Of a stretch of 64,000 bases of DNA, positions 44,182-53,131 are shown in pieces. Origin of the DNA: Candidatus Bathyarchaeota archaeon (lineage in GTDB: Archaea; Thermoproteota; Bathyarchaeia; Bathyarchaeales; Bathycorpusculaceae); the NCBI GenBank assembly GCA_026014705.1, contig JAOZHU010000025.1:62001-126000 (forward strand). Reading direction: 5' to 3'. Both the position numbers and the translations under genes were made by a program. Positions within the stretch are counted from its first letter, which is position 1. Each line of letters starts with the position of its first letter. The notes beneath the pieces were generated by a model. The model was not told the DNA's origin. It did not search any database and saw only the letters and a program-made list of their open reading frames with translations.

Positions 44182-44844
44182 TTAGTATCCTTCTGTTGCT
44201 GTTTTCTCTGTTTGGGGCACTGCTGGCATTCCTGCTGGCAGGTCTGGGAATTTGTCTTTGATTTTCTGTTCAGCTACGGTTGCGGCTTCTGTGAGGATTT
44301 TCTGGGCGTCTTCGTTTACTGCGTCGAAGTTCAGTGTCATTCCTGAGCCTTGTCCTGCTTCGATCATGATTCCGCTGAGCATGTTGCCGATTTCGCCGAG
44401 TTCGTTTTCTGCTTCTGGGAACACGCTGACTAATCCTGCTCTGACGGAGCGTAGAACTCCAACTGCTGGTCCTAGCGTGGACACTACGTCTCCTAGTTCG
44501 GATACTGTTCGTAACCTTAAGACGATTTGTTCGAGAGCGAGTCTGGCGTTTATGATGAGGCGTTCCATTTTGCGGACTTCTGCGAGTTCGTTGGCGAAGA
44601 CGTTTGCGCGTGAGGTGTCGTGTTTTGTGTAGGCGTCAACTATTCTAGCGAAGATTGCTTTGTCGCGTTGGGTGAAGCGGTCTGTGGCTTGGTCGAGTTT
44701 TTGCACTTGGAGTTCGATGCGTCTGACGGCGAAGTCTAAGCGTGGTTTCAGTGGACCTGGCGGTTTCACCGTGTCTTTTATGCGGTCTGTGAATGGTTGG
44801 TCGTTTCTCCTAGTTTCCCATTTCTTTGCGAATCTTTCTGACAA
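44182..44844 (-). CDS. CdvB2-type ESCRT-III paralog
   Basis: 220 residues from TTG behind GGAGGT. Snf7-like helices (FAVRRIELQVQKLDQATDRF, RDKAIFARIVDAYTKH, ANELAEVRKMERLIINAR) as in CdvB, but no winged helix. It ends in a short Pro/Ala tail (FPDLPAGMPAVPQTEK). It resembles the short CdvB1-B3 paralogs that complete constriction. First gene of the Cdv operon. Upstream minus-strand TATATACG and TATTAACAACGTATAAG blocks are candidate promoters. Confidence 0.9.
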   Translation of the reverse strand: MSERFAKKWETRRNDQPFTDRIKDTVKPPGPLKPRLDFAVRRIELQVQKLDQATDRFTQRDKAIFARIVDAYTKHDTSRANVFANELAEVRKMERLIINARLALEQIVLRLRTVSELGDVVSTLGPAVGVLRSVRAGLVSVFPEAENELGEIGNMLSGIMIEAGQGSGMTLNFDAVNEDAQKILTEAATVAEQKIKDKFPDLPAGMPAVPQTEKTATEGY

Positions 44845-45071
44845 ATTAATACCTCCAGAAAACAACACATGCGTCGAAGTGTCTTATACGTTGTTAATAT
44901 GTTGTCAATATGCACGTATATATGTAGAGATATACGGGTTGTCTGAAGGTGTTTTAAGCTTTAATTGGAAAATTAAAAGAGTGAGGGGTTAGTTTTCGGG
45001 TATTAGACATAAATGTGTAAGTTAGACTAAAAAGAAGCGTGGTCTAATGCTAAATTGCATAGGTGAATTGA

Positions 45072-45293
45072 ATGAGTGACAGGTTAAAAGTGTTCGGTAT
45101 AATTGCCCTGTTGGGGTTCATGGCTGGAGTGGTTGCGCAGTTGACGGCGGATTACGTGATTCCTTGGCTGATGACTGTTTTGCCGGCGTTGATGCAGGTT
45201 AGGTTTGTGGTTTCAGGCGTGGCTGGTGCGGTGCTGACGCTTGTTTTGGTAAGCGCTTGGGCTTACTTCTCAAGAAGCAGAGACCAACCATAG
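45072..45293 (+). CDS. Two-helix small membrane protein divergent from the Cdv operon
   Basis: 73 residues, ATG. Two hydrophobic segments (FGIIALLGFMAGVVAQL, and FVVSGVAGAVLTLVLVSAWAYF) with a short loop VIPWLMTVLPALMQV and a polar tail SRSRDQP. No family recognised. It shares a 230-base intergenic region with cdvB2 and is transcribed away from it, so co-regulation is possible but unproven. Confidence 0.55.
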   Translation: MSDRLKVFGIIALLGFMAGVVAQLTADYVIPWLMTVLPALMQVRFVVSGVAGAVLTLVLVSAWAYFSRSRDQP

Positions 45294-45419
45294 CAAGCTG
45301 CTATAACCTCTTTCTTTTACCCCTGCAGATTCATAGTTTACAGTCTCAATTGCCTTTTTTCAACTTGCCGATATTATGGTTCAGTTTTTTGCGTTGGCAG
45401 AACTAGTGCTTGGAAAAAA

Positions 45420-45443
45420 CTATAGCCCCCTTATATATACTAT
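45420..45443 (-). repeat. TATATAAGGGGG element, copy 2
   Basis: On the minus strand ATAGTATATATAAGGGGG followed by CTATAG. It lies about 45 bases downstream of rpl38e. As a promoter it would drive a transcript toward the 3' end of the 45.1-kb membrane gene. Confidence 0.6.
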
Positions 45444-45488
45444 TTATTTGGTGTAAGTTTTTTGGGTGTTGGGGGCGTTTTTTGGGGT

Positions 45489-45683
45489 TTAGAGTTCTTC
45501 GATTTTGCATTTGAGCTTTTTGATGGTTTCTTCTGCTTTTAGTGGTTCGACTTTCAGTGTGTAGAGTTTGTTTGGCATGCGGAGTTTGAGTTTTACGGTG
45601 TCTTTTAGTCTTTTGACTGAGCATGATTCGGCTTTTGCGCTCATGGCTACGAATTTTTCTACGTCGAATATTTCGGATGGCAT
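45489..45683 (-). CDS. rpl38e: Ribosomal protein L38e
   Basis: 64 residues, matching eukaryotic and archaeal L38e closely in layout: MPSEIFDVEKFVAMSAKAE, then CSVKRLKDTVKLKLR and LYTLKVEPLKAEETIKKL. L38e is absent from bacteria and from most euryarchaea, and is found in eukaryotes and a subset of TACK/Asgard archaea, so it supports the lineage call. Single gene, next to the Cdv region. Confidence 0.9.
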   Translation of the reverse strand: MPSEIFDVEKFVAMSAKAESCSVKRLKDTVKLKLRMPNKLYTLKVEPLKAEETIKKLKCKIEEL

Positions 45684-45929
45684 ACTCTTATCCCCGTGTT
45701 AAACGCTTTCATGGATACTGTGCCCGTTTTTATCTGTTTTGGTGTCTTTTTCTATTCATTTCTGAGGTCTGAGGGAAAAAGCGCGAAAGTTCTGCCATCA
45801 GAGCCGTGTGGCAAGCTTCCAGCGTTTTGGGGAATGAGAAAATATATTTGTTTAGGCGACCAATTAGTCATGTGGCCTGTGAAGCAACAGTGCACATCGG
45901 CTGGAAGCTAGAAGGAACACTGATGTAGA

Positions 45930-47162
45930 ATGAAATATGTGCTCATTATTTGTTTAATGCTCATAGTGCTGATAGTAACAGTTTCGTTTTTAGTTCCCTG
46001 TTATAACCCGGTGAGCGTTCAAAAGAAGCCGAGACAATTCTACGTTGGTGTAACCTACTGCGGCAATTCTACTGCAGAAGCCAAACTCCTGATTGACAGG
46101 GTTAAAACCTACACTAACCTTTTTGTCTTGCAGTCTTTCAACATAAGCAGAAATGAAACTGCTACAAAAGAAATCTGTGATTACGCCGTGGCTCAAGGGC
46201 TTAATCTAATAGTGAATTTGGGTATCCACAACGAAAGCACCTTCGCGTGGCAGCAGCCCCTACTTGAAACCGCGAAACAGCGATGGGGTGACAAGTTTCT
46301 TGGCGTTTACTATGATGACGAGCCCGGAGGAATACAACTCGACTGCAACTGGAATGAATGGTTTGAATCCGCTTACTTTGCCAGATACCGGCAATTCCTT
46401 GTCAATTCCACTTTAATCAAAATATATTATGACCTGTTGAAAGCAAATGCCAGTGACTTCAGACCTGACAGCTATGAGAAAGAAGCATTCTGGTTCACTG
46501 GCGCGCTTAGCCGATGGAATGGTCCTGCCCGTTGGAAGGCTGCCGGGTTTACTCTTTTCATTTCTGATTATGCGCTTTACTGGTGGGACTACTTAGCTGG
46601 ATACGACGTTCTGCTTGCCCAGTTTGGCTGGAATCACACTATAACGCAAGACATAGCCCTAGTTCGCGGTGCAGCACGGTTGCAAAATAAAACATGGGGT
46701 GCAATCATGACGTGGACTTATACTGAAGAACCTTACCTTGCCAATGGAACAGAAATTTACAATCAGTTACTTATGGCATATGAAGCAGGTGCCACCTACG
46801 CGGTAATTTTTAATCACCCAAAAATCGGCGATAACCCTTATGGTGTCCTGATGGATGAGCATTTCGAGGCGCTCGAGCGATTCTGGAATGACGTAATGGT
46901 CAAACCAAACATCCAGATTCAGGATTTCAGTCAAGCTGAGGCAGCGCTGATTCTGCCTAAAGATTACGGTTGGGGAATTAGGCGCCCCGACGATAGAATT
47001 TGGGGTTTCTGGGGACCAGACGAAAAGTCTCCACAAATATGGGATATCTCACGCCGTCTTCTTGAGCAATACGGCTTGAATTTGGACATAGTCTACGATG
47101 ACCCTGGTTTCCCAGCCGTGGGCAAATATCCAAAAATTTACTACTGGAACCAGACAACCTAA
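45930..47162 (+). CDS. Secreted/anchored glycosidase-like TIM-barrel protein
   Basis: 410 residues. An N-terminal hydrophobic segment (VLIICLMLIVLIVTVSFLV) acts as signal or anchor. The body reads as a beta/alpha barrel: FYVGVTYCGNSTAEAKLL, FLGVYYDDEPGGIQLD (acidic cluster at a strand end, possible catalytic site), WGAIMTWTYTEEPYLANG and YAVIFNHPKIGDNPYG. Such proteins resemble glycoside-hydrolase-like families of archaeal surfaces. It stops at YYWNQTT; an alternative frame continues about 20 codons (RFLNIFDEKTYSELVPP), hinting at a late frameshift. Confidence 0.6.
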   Translation: MKYVLIICLMLIVLIVTVSFLVPCYNPVSVQKKPRQFYVGVTYCGNSTAEAKLLIDRVKTYTNLFVLQSFNISRNETATKEICDYAVAQGLNLIVNLGIHNESTFAWQQPLLETAKQRWGDKFLGVYYDDEPGGIQLDCNWNEWFESAYFARYRQFLVNSTLIKIYYDLLKANASDFRPDSYEKEAFWFTGALSRWNGPARWKAAGFTLFISDYALYWWDYLAGYDVLLAQFGWNHTITQDIALVRGAARLQNKTWGAIMTWTYTEEPYLANGTEIYNQLLMAYEAGATYAVIFNHPKIGDNPYGVLMDEHFEALERFWNDVMVKPNIQIQDFSQAEAALILPKDYGWGIRRPDDRIWGFWGPDEKSPQIWDISRRLLEQYGLNLDIVYDDPGFPAVGKYPKIYYWNQTT

Positions 47163-47855
47163 CCCCGCCAGCAAGGTTTCTGAACATCTTTGATGAGAAA
47201 ACCTATTCTGAGCTGGTTCCGCCTACTTAAATTGCAACTGCTTCCCTCAAATCTGCAGTGGTGGTTCCAAATTTAGACTACGTATTGAACGGCTTTGTCA
47301 AAGTTTCCTGCAATGCCTCTGGCTTGTTTCAACAACCAAACGGACAATTTTTCACATTTGTTCGGGTCGCAGGAGAAGTTTTTTGTTTCTTGATTCCGCA
47401 ACATACAAGTGGAACACGGAATCTCGGTTTCGCTTTGCATTTTAATCAGTGGTATCTCGGCTTCAAGCCAATTTATTACTTGTGAATTATGGGTAATTTT
47501 TAGTAATCAGGTTTTTAGGTGTTCTTGATTCGGTAATGTAAATATTCTCTTCACCTGAATCTACAGAACATGAGGCAAGTTCTGCAGATATTGCTTACCA
47601 AATCCGAATTAGAGAAGGTGCTCAAGTTTGACTGGCTCTGCCTGTTCAAGAAGCGTTCGCGAGTTCCACTTTTTATTGGGCATATAGGTTTACAGAGCAC
47701 ATACGGCAGACTTTGATTGAAGTGGCTAAGCTAATATAGGTAGTATGCTTCTTTATGTGGTTGCTGGAATTGTCTGAATAAAGCATGAAATCCGAATTTG
47801 CGGCATCTTGCTTTTTTCAGAAAGATTCTGACAATTAGAGCAGGCGAAGAAAAGT
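47163..47855. other. 690-base region without convincing gene
   Basis: The first 70 bases look like an out-of-frame continuation of the glycosidase-like gene. An ORF at 47258-47485 (starting MVVPNLDYVLNGFVKVSC) has an in-frame ATG but no recognisable fold and no clear ribosome-binding site. A short start near 47570 ends quickly. The stretch may contain decayed coding sequence. Confidence 0.35.
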
Positions 47856-48482
47856 TTGAGAGAAAAAAAGGTGCCTCTAGGCGAATATCTCGCGTTTTTT
47901 TCAGTCAAGTATAGTGTTGATTCTGACAGCTTTTTCCAGACTCTGTCTTCAATAAAAGAGCATCAAAAAGCCAGCTGCGGCGACCTTTCGGTTGAGTGTC
48001 GAGGCAAAATAGCTGATGAAAGAATTTTTTTGATCACAGATGCTTCCGGGGTCGTCGCGCAGTTAAGGATTCCTGAAAGCTTCCTCTTTGAAAAGAATAA
48101 TCCCCTTAGAAAGTTTATGAATTCTGATAGAATCCGCAAATACACTCTCAGAAAAAACAGTGCCCTTCAGTCAAGCGTAATCAAAGATTTGCAGGTTGGG
48201 GCGCGTCACGTTAATCTTGACGCTCGCGTTTTGGAAATTCCAGAGCCCTCTTGCGTTTATACTCGGTTTGGGAACAACGCGGTTGTAACTAACGCTTTGA
48301 TTGGGGACGCCACAGGGACTATTAAACTCTGTCTTTGGAATGACCAGATAGACTGCGTGTCTGTGGGAGATATCGTCCAGATCAGGAACGCACGTGCCTT
48401 TGCGTTTAAAGGTGAGACCCAGCTGCGGGTTGGAACCAAAGGAACGCTGAAAGTGTGGCAAGACAAAACGATTAAAGCTTAA
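47856..48482 (+). CDS. OB-fold protein with unknown N-terminal domain
   Basis: 208 residues from TTG. The C-terminal 100 residues look like an RPA/SSB-type OB fold: VNLDARVLEIPEPSCVYTRF, ALIGDATGTIKLCLWND, VSVGDIVQIRNARAFAF and ETQLRVGTKGTLKV. Single-stranded nucleic-acid binding is therefore likely. Residues 1-95 (EYLAFFSVKYSVDSDSFFQT) match nothing I recognise. Stands alone. Confidence 0.65.
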   Translation: MREKKVPLGEYLAFFSVKYSVDSDSFFQTLSSIKEHQKASCGDLSVECRGKIADERIFLITDASGVVAQLRIPESFLFEKNNPLRKFMNSDRIRKYTLRKNSALQSSVIKDLQVGARHVNLDARVLEIPEPSCVYTRFGNNAVVTNALIGDATGTIKLCLWNDQIDCVSVGDIVQIRNARAFAFKGETQLRVGTKGTLKVWQDKTIKA

Positions 48483-48599
48483 ACGTCAATTTTCTCCTCA
48501 TTCAAGCTAAATTTGATGCCATAGTTACTATGCAAACGCAGCAACCACCCCTATTTACGTCATAGCGCATTTTAGCGAAGCATGCTTGTTTCAGATTCC

Positions 48600-49154
48600 T
48601 TACAGTTGGCTCCGCTCAGGCAATTTCGGCAGTGTATTCATCCAACTGGTCAATTCTTGAAACATTTCATTGAAAATTGAGTCTTCACTTGCCATTAACT
48701 GCGCATACTGCGCAAGCGTGTCGTCGTCCAATTCTTCGGTTAGTTTTGGCAGTTTGAACTCGTATTTGTCGATTATTTTCAGTCCTATGTCAAATGTTGC
48801 GTCAGAAAGGAATGGAGCAATGTCTTTTCTCTTTTGCTCCAGTTGGACATACAAGTCCTTCCGTACATCAGAAATCATGATCTTCATTTTTTCATCAGCT
48901 TCGGGCAGTTTTTGTTTGATTTCTTTTTTTACTCCCTCCCCTGCGGCTTCTCCGTTTATTGCTTCAACCATTTCTGAAGCCACAGCGCCTGTTACGTTCA
49001 CCATTAACTCTGTCAATCCACCCATCAATGTACTCATCAGCATTATGCTTGTGTTTACAATTATGTTCATGATTTTTTTCTCCCGCACCGCCTTGCTCTG
49101 TAAAGCTTCATCCTTGCGGCCTGCTTGTCGATTTGTCATCATTGAACTACCCAC
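48600..49154 (-). CDS. Helical protein of unknown function
   Basis: About 184 residues, mainly alpha-helical. One moderately hydrophobic stretch (IMNIIVNTSIMLMSTLMGGL) is followed by acidic and basic helices (VKKEIKQKLPEADEKMK, LEQKRKDIAPFLSDA). The tail (ELTSWMNTLPKLPERSQL) has LPKLP. No family recognised. Start uncertain among three nearby ATGs. Confidence 0.5.
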   Translation of the reverse strand: MGSSMMTNRQAGRKDEALQSKAVREKKIMNIIVNTSIMLMSTLMGGLTELMVNVTGAVASEMVEAINGEAAGEGVKKEIKQKLPEADEKMKIMISDVRKDLYVQLEQKRKDIAPFLSDATFDIGLKIIDKYEFKLPKLTEELDDDTLAQYAQLMASEDSIFNEMFQELTSWMNTLPKLPERSQL

Positions 49155-49366
49155 GCATTGTCAACCTTATCTTCATGCTTGCCTAATAACTCTTTAAGAC
49201 CGTCGCTACAACCAGTAATTTTCAAGTTCGTTCATGCGCTTTACGTAGTGGGGTAGCTTGAAAACCTGTGTTGCATTTTTCGTGCTGAGGCGCGGTTGTC
49301 TGTGCTGCTTTTTTTTTGTTGGAAGAGTATGCGTTTGGTTATCTGGGTGGGATTGTCTTGGCGTAG

Positions 49367-49503
49367 AGCGTTGCAGTACGGTATTGCGTTGGAAAGCTGT
49401 TTCTGGCACGCTATCTTCTTGTCAATGACTCAGAGGACATAGCTACTCAGGACAAAATCGAAAAACAGTTCAGAGACCTGTTGAGGTCACTTATCGAAAA
49501 ATA
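49367..49503 (+). pseudogene. Possible gene remnant without start codon
   Basis: An open stretch of about 45 codons after a TAG reads VAVRYCVGKLFLARYLLVND and continues SEDIATQDKIEKQF, ending RDLLRSLIEK with TAA. It looks protein-like (amphipathic, charged end) but has no ATG, GTG or TTG at its head. It may be the last piece of a lost gene. Confidence 0.3.
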
Positions 49504-49580
49504 ACTCTTCTTCAAGTACAAATCTACGCTTTGGCGGCAATAATTCGCCCAACCGCGTCTCTGAAGCTCCAAACCAAGGA

Positions 49581-50171
49581 TTATGGAAGATTGCACTCAG
49601 CCTCGCGAATTTGTTGATGCCTGAAGCAGTTAATCAGGTGGTCATTTACCAGACCTGCTGCTTGCATGAACGCGTAACATATTGTGGGTCCAACGAACTT
49701 GAATCCTCTTCTTTTCAGTTCCGTACTCATAGCTTTTGACTCTTCGGTTTCGGCTGGAATCTGTGACAGAGACGTAAAATTGTTGTTGATTGTTTTTCCG
49801 TTGACAAACTTCCAGATGAAAGCGTCAAATGACCCGAATTCGGCTTGGATTTTAAGAAACTGCTGTGCATTGCTTATGGCTGAAAGTATTTTGGCTTTGT
49901 TTTTGATTACGCCTGAGGCGCTCATTATGCGGTCAACGTCGTCATGTGAGTATTTCGCTACTTTCGCGGGGTCAAAATTGTCGAAAGCTTCTCTCAGCGT
50001 GTTTCGTTTTTCAAGAATTATCCACCATGACAATCCTGCTTGAAAGCCGTCAAGAATCAGGAACTCGAAGAGTTTGTTGTCATCATGTAATGGAACGCCC
50101 CATTCTTCATCATGGTATCTAATGTAAAGCGGCTTTTCCGTGCTCCAACATCTCTGAACTTTAGCATCCAT
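49581..50171 (-). CDS. tag: DNA-3-methyladenine glycosylase I
   Basis: 196 residues. Tag-family landmarks are present: RCWSTEKPLYIRYHDEEWG (Cys/His zinc ligand region), LFEFLILDGFQAGLSWWIIL, LKRRGFKFVGPTICYAFMQA and AAGLVNDHLINCFRH. Excises 3-methyladenine from alkylated DNA. Tag is typically bacterial and patchy in archaea, so lateral transfer is plausible. A start 18 bases upstream is also possible. Confidence 0.92.
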   Translation of the reverse strand: MDAKVQRCWSTEKPLYIRYHDEEWGVPLHDDNKLFEFLILDGFQAGLSWWIILEKRNTLREAFDNFDPAKVAKYSHDDVDRIMSASGVIKNKAKILSAISNAQQFLKIQAEFGSFDAFIWKFVNGKTINNNFTSLSQIPAETEESKAMSTELKRRGFKFVGPTICYAFMQAAGLVNDHLINCFRHQQIREAECNLP

Positions 50172-50189
50172 GGACTGAGATAAAATCAA

Positions 50190-50505
50190 TTGCCAAATTT
50201 AAACTCGCATGTTCTTCATGGAAGCACAAACAACTTCAAACATCGCACGTGATGGTCAAGGCAATGACTAGACATCAACATCACCTGATTTCTAAGCGCT
50301 TTCTTCCCTTTCCTCAAAAACTGCAACTGAACAGGATAAGATAATGTTAATTTTGTCGGTTCTTTCACTTCATAGTGTTCTTGCTCTTTGTAGGAAACAT
50401 ATTGGGTGAATGACTAACTCTGAAAACTGCGCTGTTTAGATTCAGGTGTACTTAGCAAGTTGTTGGGATAATGTCGCTTTCTAATTCGTTGCCAAATGGC
50501 TGAAA
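50190..50505. other. 316-base intergenic region, nothing recognised
   Basis: No ORF with protein-like composition and no RNA structure noticed. It separates the minus-strand tag and esterase genes and may carry the tag promoter. Confidence 0.4.
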
Positions 50506-51633
50506 CTATGGCTTTCTGAACTTGAGGAATAAAATTATTGTAGCTATCACAGTGAAGGCGAGCGTTGCCAGAAATAAGAGCGGAAGGATGTACTCTTCGA
50601 TGCTCCATGTGTCGCGGTTAAGTATTTTAGCTAGAAATGGTTCTAATGATTGGCGCACTACAAAGTTTTCTGTCTCGCTGGTCAATATGTCGTGGTCTCC
50701 GTCTTCCACTCTGACGAAAAGGGTTTCGACTCCTACCGCTTGAAGTTTGGCGTTGAATGATTCAGCCACGGCTATAGGGACAATGGTGTCATTTGTTCCA
50801 TGTACGATGCAGAAGCTTGGGTCTCCTGCGGAAACGTAAGTCGCAGGCGATGCTTCTATCCACAGGTTCGGGTTCTCGGTGTAACTCACGTTTCCTAAAG
50901 CGTTTCTTGCTATGCGATAGATGAGCGACGTACTCAAGTTTTCTCCGATGAACTGCAAATCCGTAGCACCTGAGTAAGTGACTACTAAACAGACTTGTTT
51001 CCTTATTTCCTCGTTACCGCTTGAACCTTTAAGAAATGGCTCGTCTCCGTAAAGCGTTCCTGCCAACGATGCGAGGTGTGCTCCAGAACTGCTGCCCATT
51101 ATCGCAATTTTCTTGTTGTCAATATGGTAAAGCTGTGCGTGCGCTCTTATGTATCGGATTGCCTCGATGATGTCTCGGATGTTTTCTGGCCACGCAGTGT
51201 GGTTCCGTGTTGAAAGCGTGTAGTCGATTGAGAATCCTGCTATGCCTCGTTTGGCGTAGAAAAGTGCGGTTTCGCTGAAGTCAACGCGGCTTCCTCCGCT
51301 CCACCCGCCTCCATGAATGTATATCATTGCTGGGAAAAGCCCTTCGCCGACAGGGAGATAAACGTCCATGACGCGGTATGGGCTGTACGGCTCTGAATAC
51401 GGGATACCATATTGAACCGTGCAGTTTGTGATTTCAGGAAGCAAGCCGCCTTCGGTTTCAAGTTTCAGCGTGGCTGGTTGCCGTGAAATTACCAAAAGGG
51501 TTCCTAAGGTTGCCGTTGTGGCTAGAAGAAAGATGAGCACAATTACGCTGTTTTTTTGTTGCACGGCTCTCTTCCCTCTTACACCGCGTCTATAATGTGT
51601 CTTACAACGTTCGAGGTTAAATGGTTTGTCCAA
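50506..51633 (-). CDS. Membrane-bound alpha/beta-hydrolase (esterase/lipase)
   Basis: 375 residues. N-terminal helix (IVLIFLLATTATLGTLLVI) and C-terminal helix (ILPLLFLATLAFTVIATIIL) flank an esterase domain with the oxyanion motif YIHGGGWSGGSR, nucleophile elbow IMGSSSGAHLASLAG, an Asp/His pair late in VHGTNDTIVPIAVAESF and EDGDHDI. Similar to BD-FAE-type acetyl esterases. It overlaps the acyltransferase gene by 17 bases, so a matched acylation/deacylation pair is possible. Confidence 0.87.
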   Translation of the reverse strand: MDKPFNLERCKTHYRRGVRGKRAVQQKNSVIVLIFLLATTATLGTLLVISRQPATLKLETEGGLLPEITNCTVQYGIPYSEPYSPYRVMDVYLPVGEGLFPAMIYIHGGGWSGGSRVDFSETALFYAKRGIAGFSIDYTLSTRNHTAWPENIRDIIEAIRYIRAHAQLYHIDNKKIAIMGSSSGAHLASLAGTLYGDEPFLKGSSGNEEIRKQVCLVVTYSGATDLQFIGENLSTSLIYRIARNALGNVSYTENPNLWIEASPATYVSAGDPSFCIVHGTNDTIVPIAVAESFNAKLQAVGVETLFVRVEDGDHDILTSETENFVVRQSLEPFLAKILNRDTWSIEEYILPLLFLATLAFTVIATIILFLKFRKP

Positions 51634-52729
51634 TCAGCTTTTGAGGTTTAATTGTTCGAGAATTTGCCGCGTTTCTTTTTTCATAGGCCTTTTTCAAAGC
51701 CATGCCTGTGAATGGTATTAGAACAAAGAAAACTAGAACGCGTACAACTTGATAGAGATAAAATTCGGCGCCGTCTGTAAAGAGAACATTGTCTGGTTTG
51801 TTGAACAAATAGCTCAGTATCAGAAAGCTTAGGAAGGGTTCCGAGAGGTAGATAAAAGCGCTTCTTGAAGAAATTTCTTTTATGAAGCCATTCTTTCCGA
51901 CCCCTGCTTTTCTAAAGAATAGCAGCATGATCAGCACTAAACCCATTGTGAGCATGATGATTCGTGTGTCTAAATATAGCGACGCTTTGAAGGCTTCCGC
52001 TGGGTTGCTATAATTGAAGAACTCCGAAAAATCGAATGAAAAAACCGCGACAAGGAGAATGGATAGGAAAGCGGTTTTGTAGTTCATTATTCTTTCATAC
52101 ATGTTTAGCTTATTGACGTAGAAGCCGACTAGGAAAACTATTAGAAATTGGCTGAAAAGTTCGCCCAGCCTGAGAGGCGACGCGAAAACCCAGAGCAAAA
52201 TTGTTGTGAGCCAAACAAGTGAGACGATGAGCAACTGAGCCTTCAGGCTTTTGACGTATTTCTCCACTGAGCAAATGATGAGCATGAAAACCAAAAGGTA
52301 GGGTATGAACCAGAGGGCACCCCAATTGTAAATGGTATTTAACTCGTCGAAGATGTTTAACATGGAAACTTGCGAGATTAGTTTCAGCGAATCAGCTGTT
52401 GCGCCCATGGCTACCTGCATTAAAAAATAGAATATCGTTGCAATCAAGAACGGAACGTACAATTTCTTAGCCTTGGACTTGAAAAAGCGGCGAAGGCTTT
52501 TTTGCCGTTTGAGAAACGAGTTGTACGCTAGAAATCCGCTTACGAAGAAGAAGGCGCTGAGCAGGAACCATTGCACCGGGTAAATGATTTCGGGATGGGA
52601 GAAGATGAGGTCGCTGTGGACAAAAAGCAGCAGGAACAAGGCGACAACTTTAAGGTAATTGAACTCAACAATTGAGCGCCGCGGCAACGTATTCAGCGTC
52701 TGCGTTTTCTCCAACATCTCGCCCTTCAA
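51617..52729 (-). CDS. Acyltransferase family 3 membrane protein (OafA-like)
   Basis: 370 residues, about ten helices. Features of Acyl_transf_3: EFNYLKVVALFLLLFVHSD with the conserved His, QWFLLSAFFFVSGFLAYN, FKSKAKKLYVPFLIATIF and WFIPYLLVFMLI. Such proteins transfer acetyl or other acyl groups onto surface glycans or lipids. An in-frame ATG 12 bases downstream of the chosen start is also possible. Operon with the downstream esterase. Confidence 0.87.
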   Translation of the reverse strand: MKGEMLEKTQTLNTLPRRSIVEFNYLKVVALFLLLFVHSDLIFSHPEIIYPVQWFLLSAFFFVSGFLAYNSFLKRQKSLRRFFKSKAKKLYVPFLIATIFYFLMQVAMGATADSLKLISQVSMLNIFDELNTIYNWGALWFIPYLLVFMLIICSVEKYVKSLKAQLLIVSLVWLTTILLWVFASPLRLGELFSQFLIVFLVGFYVNKLNMYERIMNYKTAFLSILLVAVFSFDFSEFFNYSNPAEAFKASLYLDTRIIMLTMGLVLIMLLFFRKAGVGKNGFIKEISSRSAFIYLSEPFLSFLILSYLFNKPDNVLFTDGAEFYLYQVVRVLVFFVLIPFTGMALKKAYEKRNAANSRTIKPQKLIGQTI

Positions 52730-53131
52730 AGCACAGCCAGTTTACACTTCAAAAATCGCAATATGTTATTAGCTGTTGCGGTAAAGAAAGCAAACTTTTT
52801 CAAGCACAGTTGATAGGCAAAAAGGTAATTGTTTGTGGCAGTGGCAAACGAGCGTTGGCATGCTTTGGTCAAGTTTTCAGATGAAGTCCATCTTGAGGTT
52901 TATCGCCATCGTCGAATCTGTGTTTAAACAATTTCGGTGTCGCTTTGAAGCTGAAACTGCAACTGAAGCGTGAGGGTTTAAGCTCCTCTTTAGGAAAAAC
53001 AAGTTAGGATCACATTTCTGATAATTCGGACTGAGAAAACATAAAATACTCCAGCCATTTTCTCTCCCATGTCCAATTTTTTAAGAGCCTTAGCTTTGAC
53101 TTTTCAGTATAGGTTTCGTTTTAGCAGAGAA
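52730..53131. other. 400-base intergenic region containing a dispersed repeat
   Basis: No supported gene. It contains a 53-base element (next entry) that recurs at 57190-57241. Confidence 0.4.
53001..53053 (+). repeat. Dispersed short repeat, copy 1
   Basis: AAGTTAGGA, seven variable bases, CTGATAATTCGGACTG, then a purine-rich stretch ending in CTCCA. The 16-base core is identical to copy 2. It lies outside genes and has no obvious terminal inverted repeats. Confidence 0.6.

Noticed and set aside
45696-45911. 71-residue ORF (starting MLNAFMDTVPVFICFG)
   Set aside because: No ribosome-binding site and low protein-likeness; it occupies the rpl38e/glycosidase divergent promoter region.
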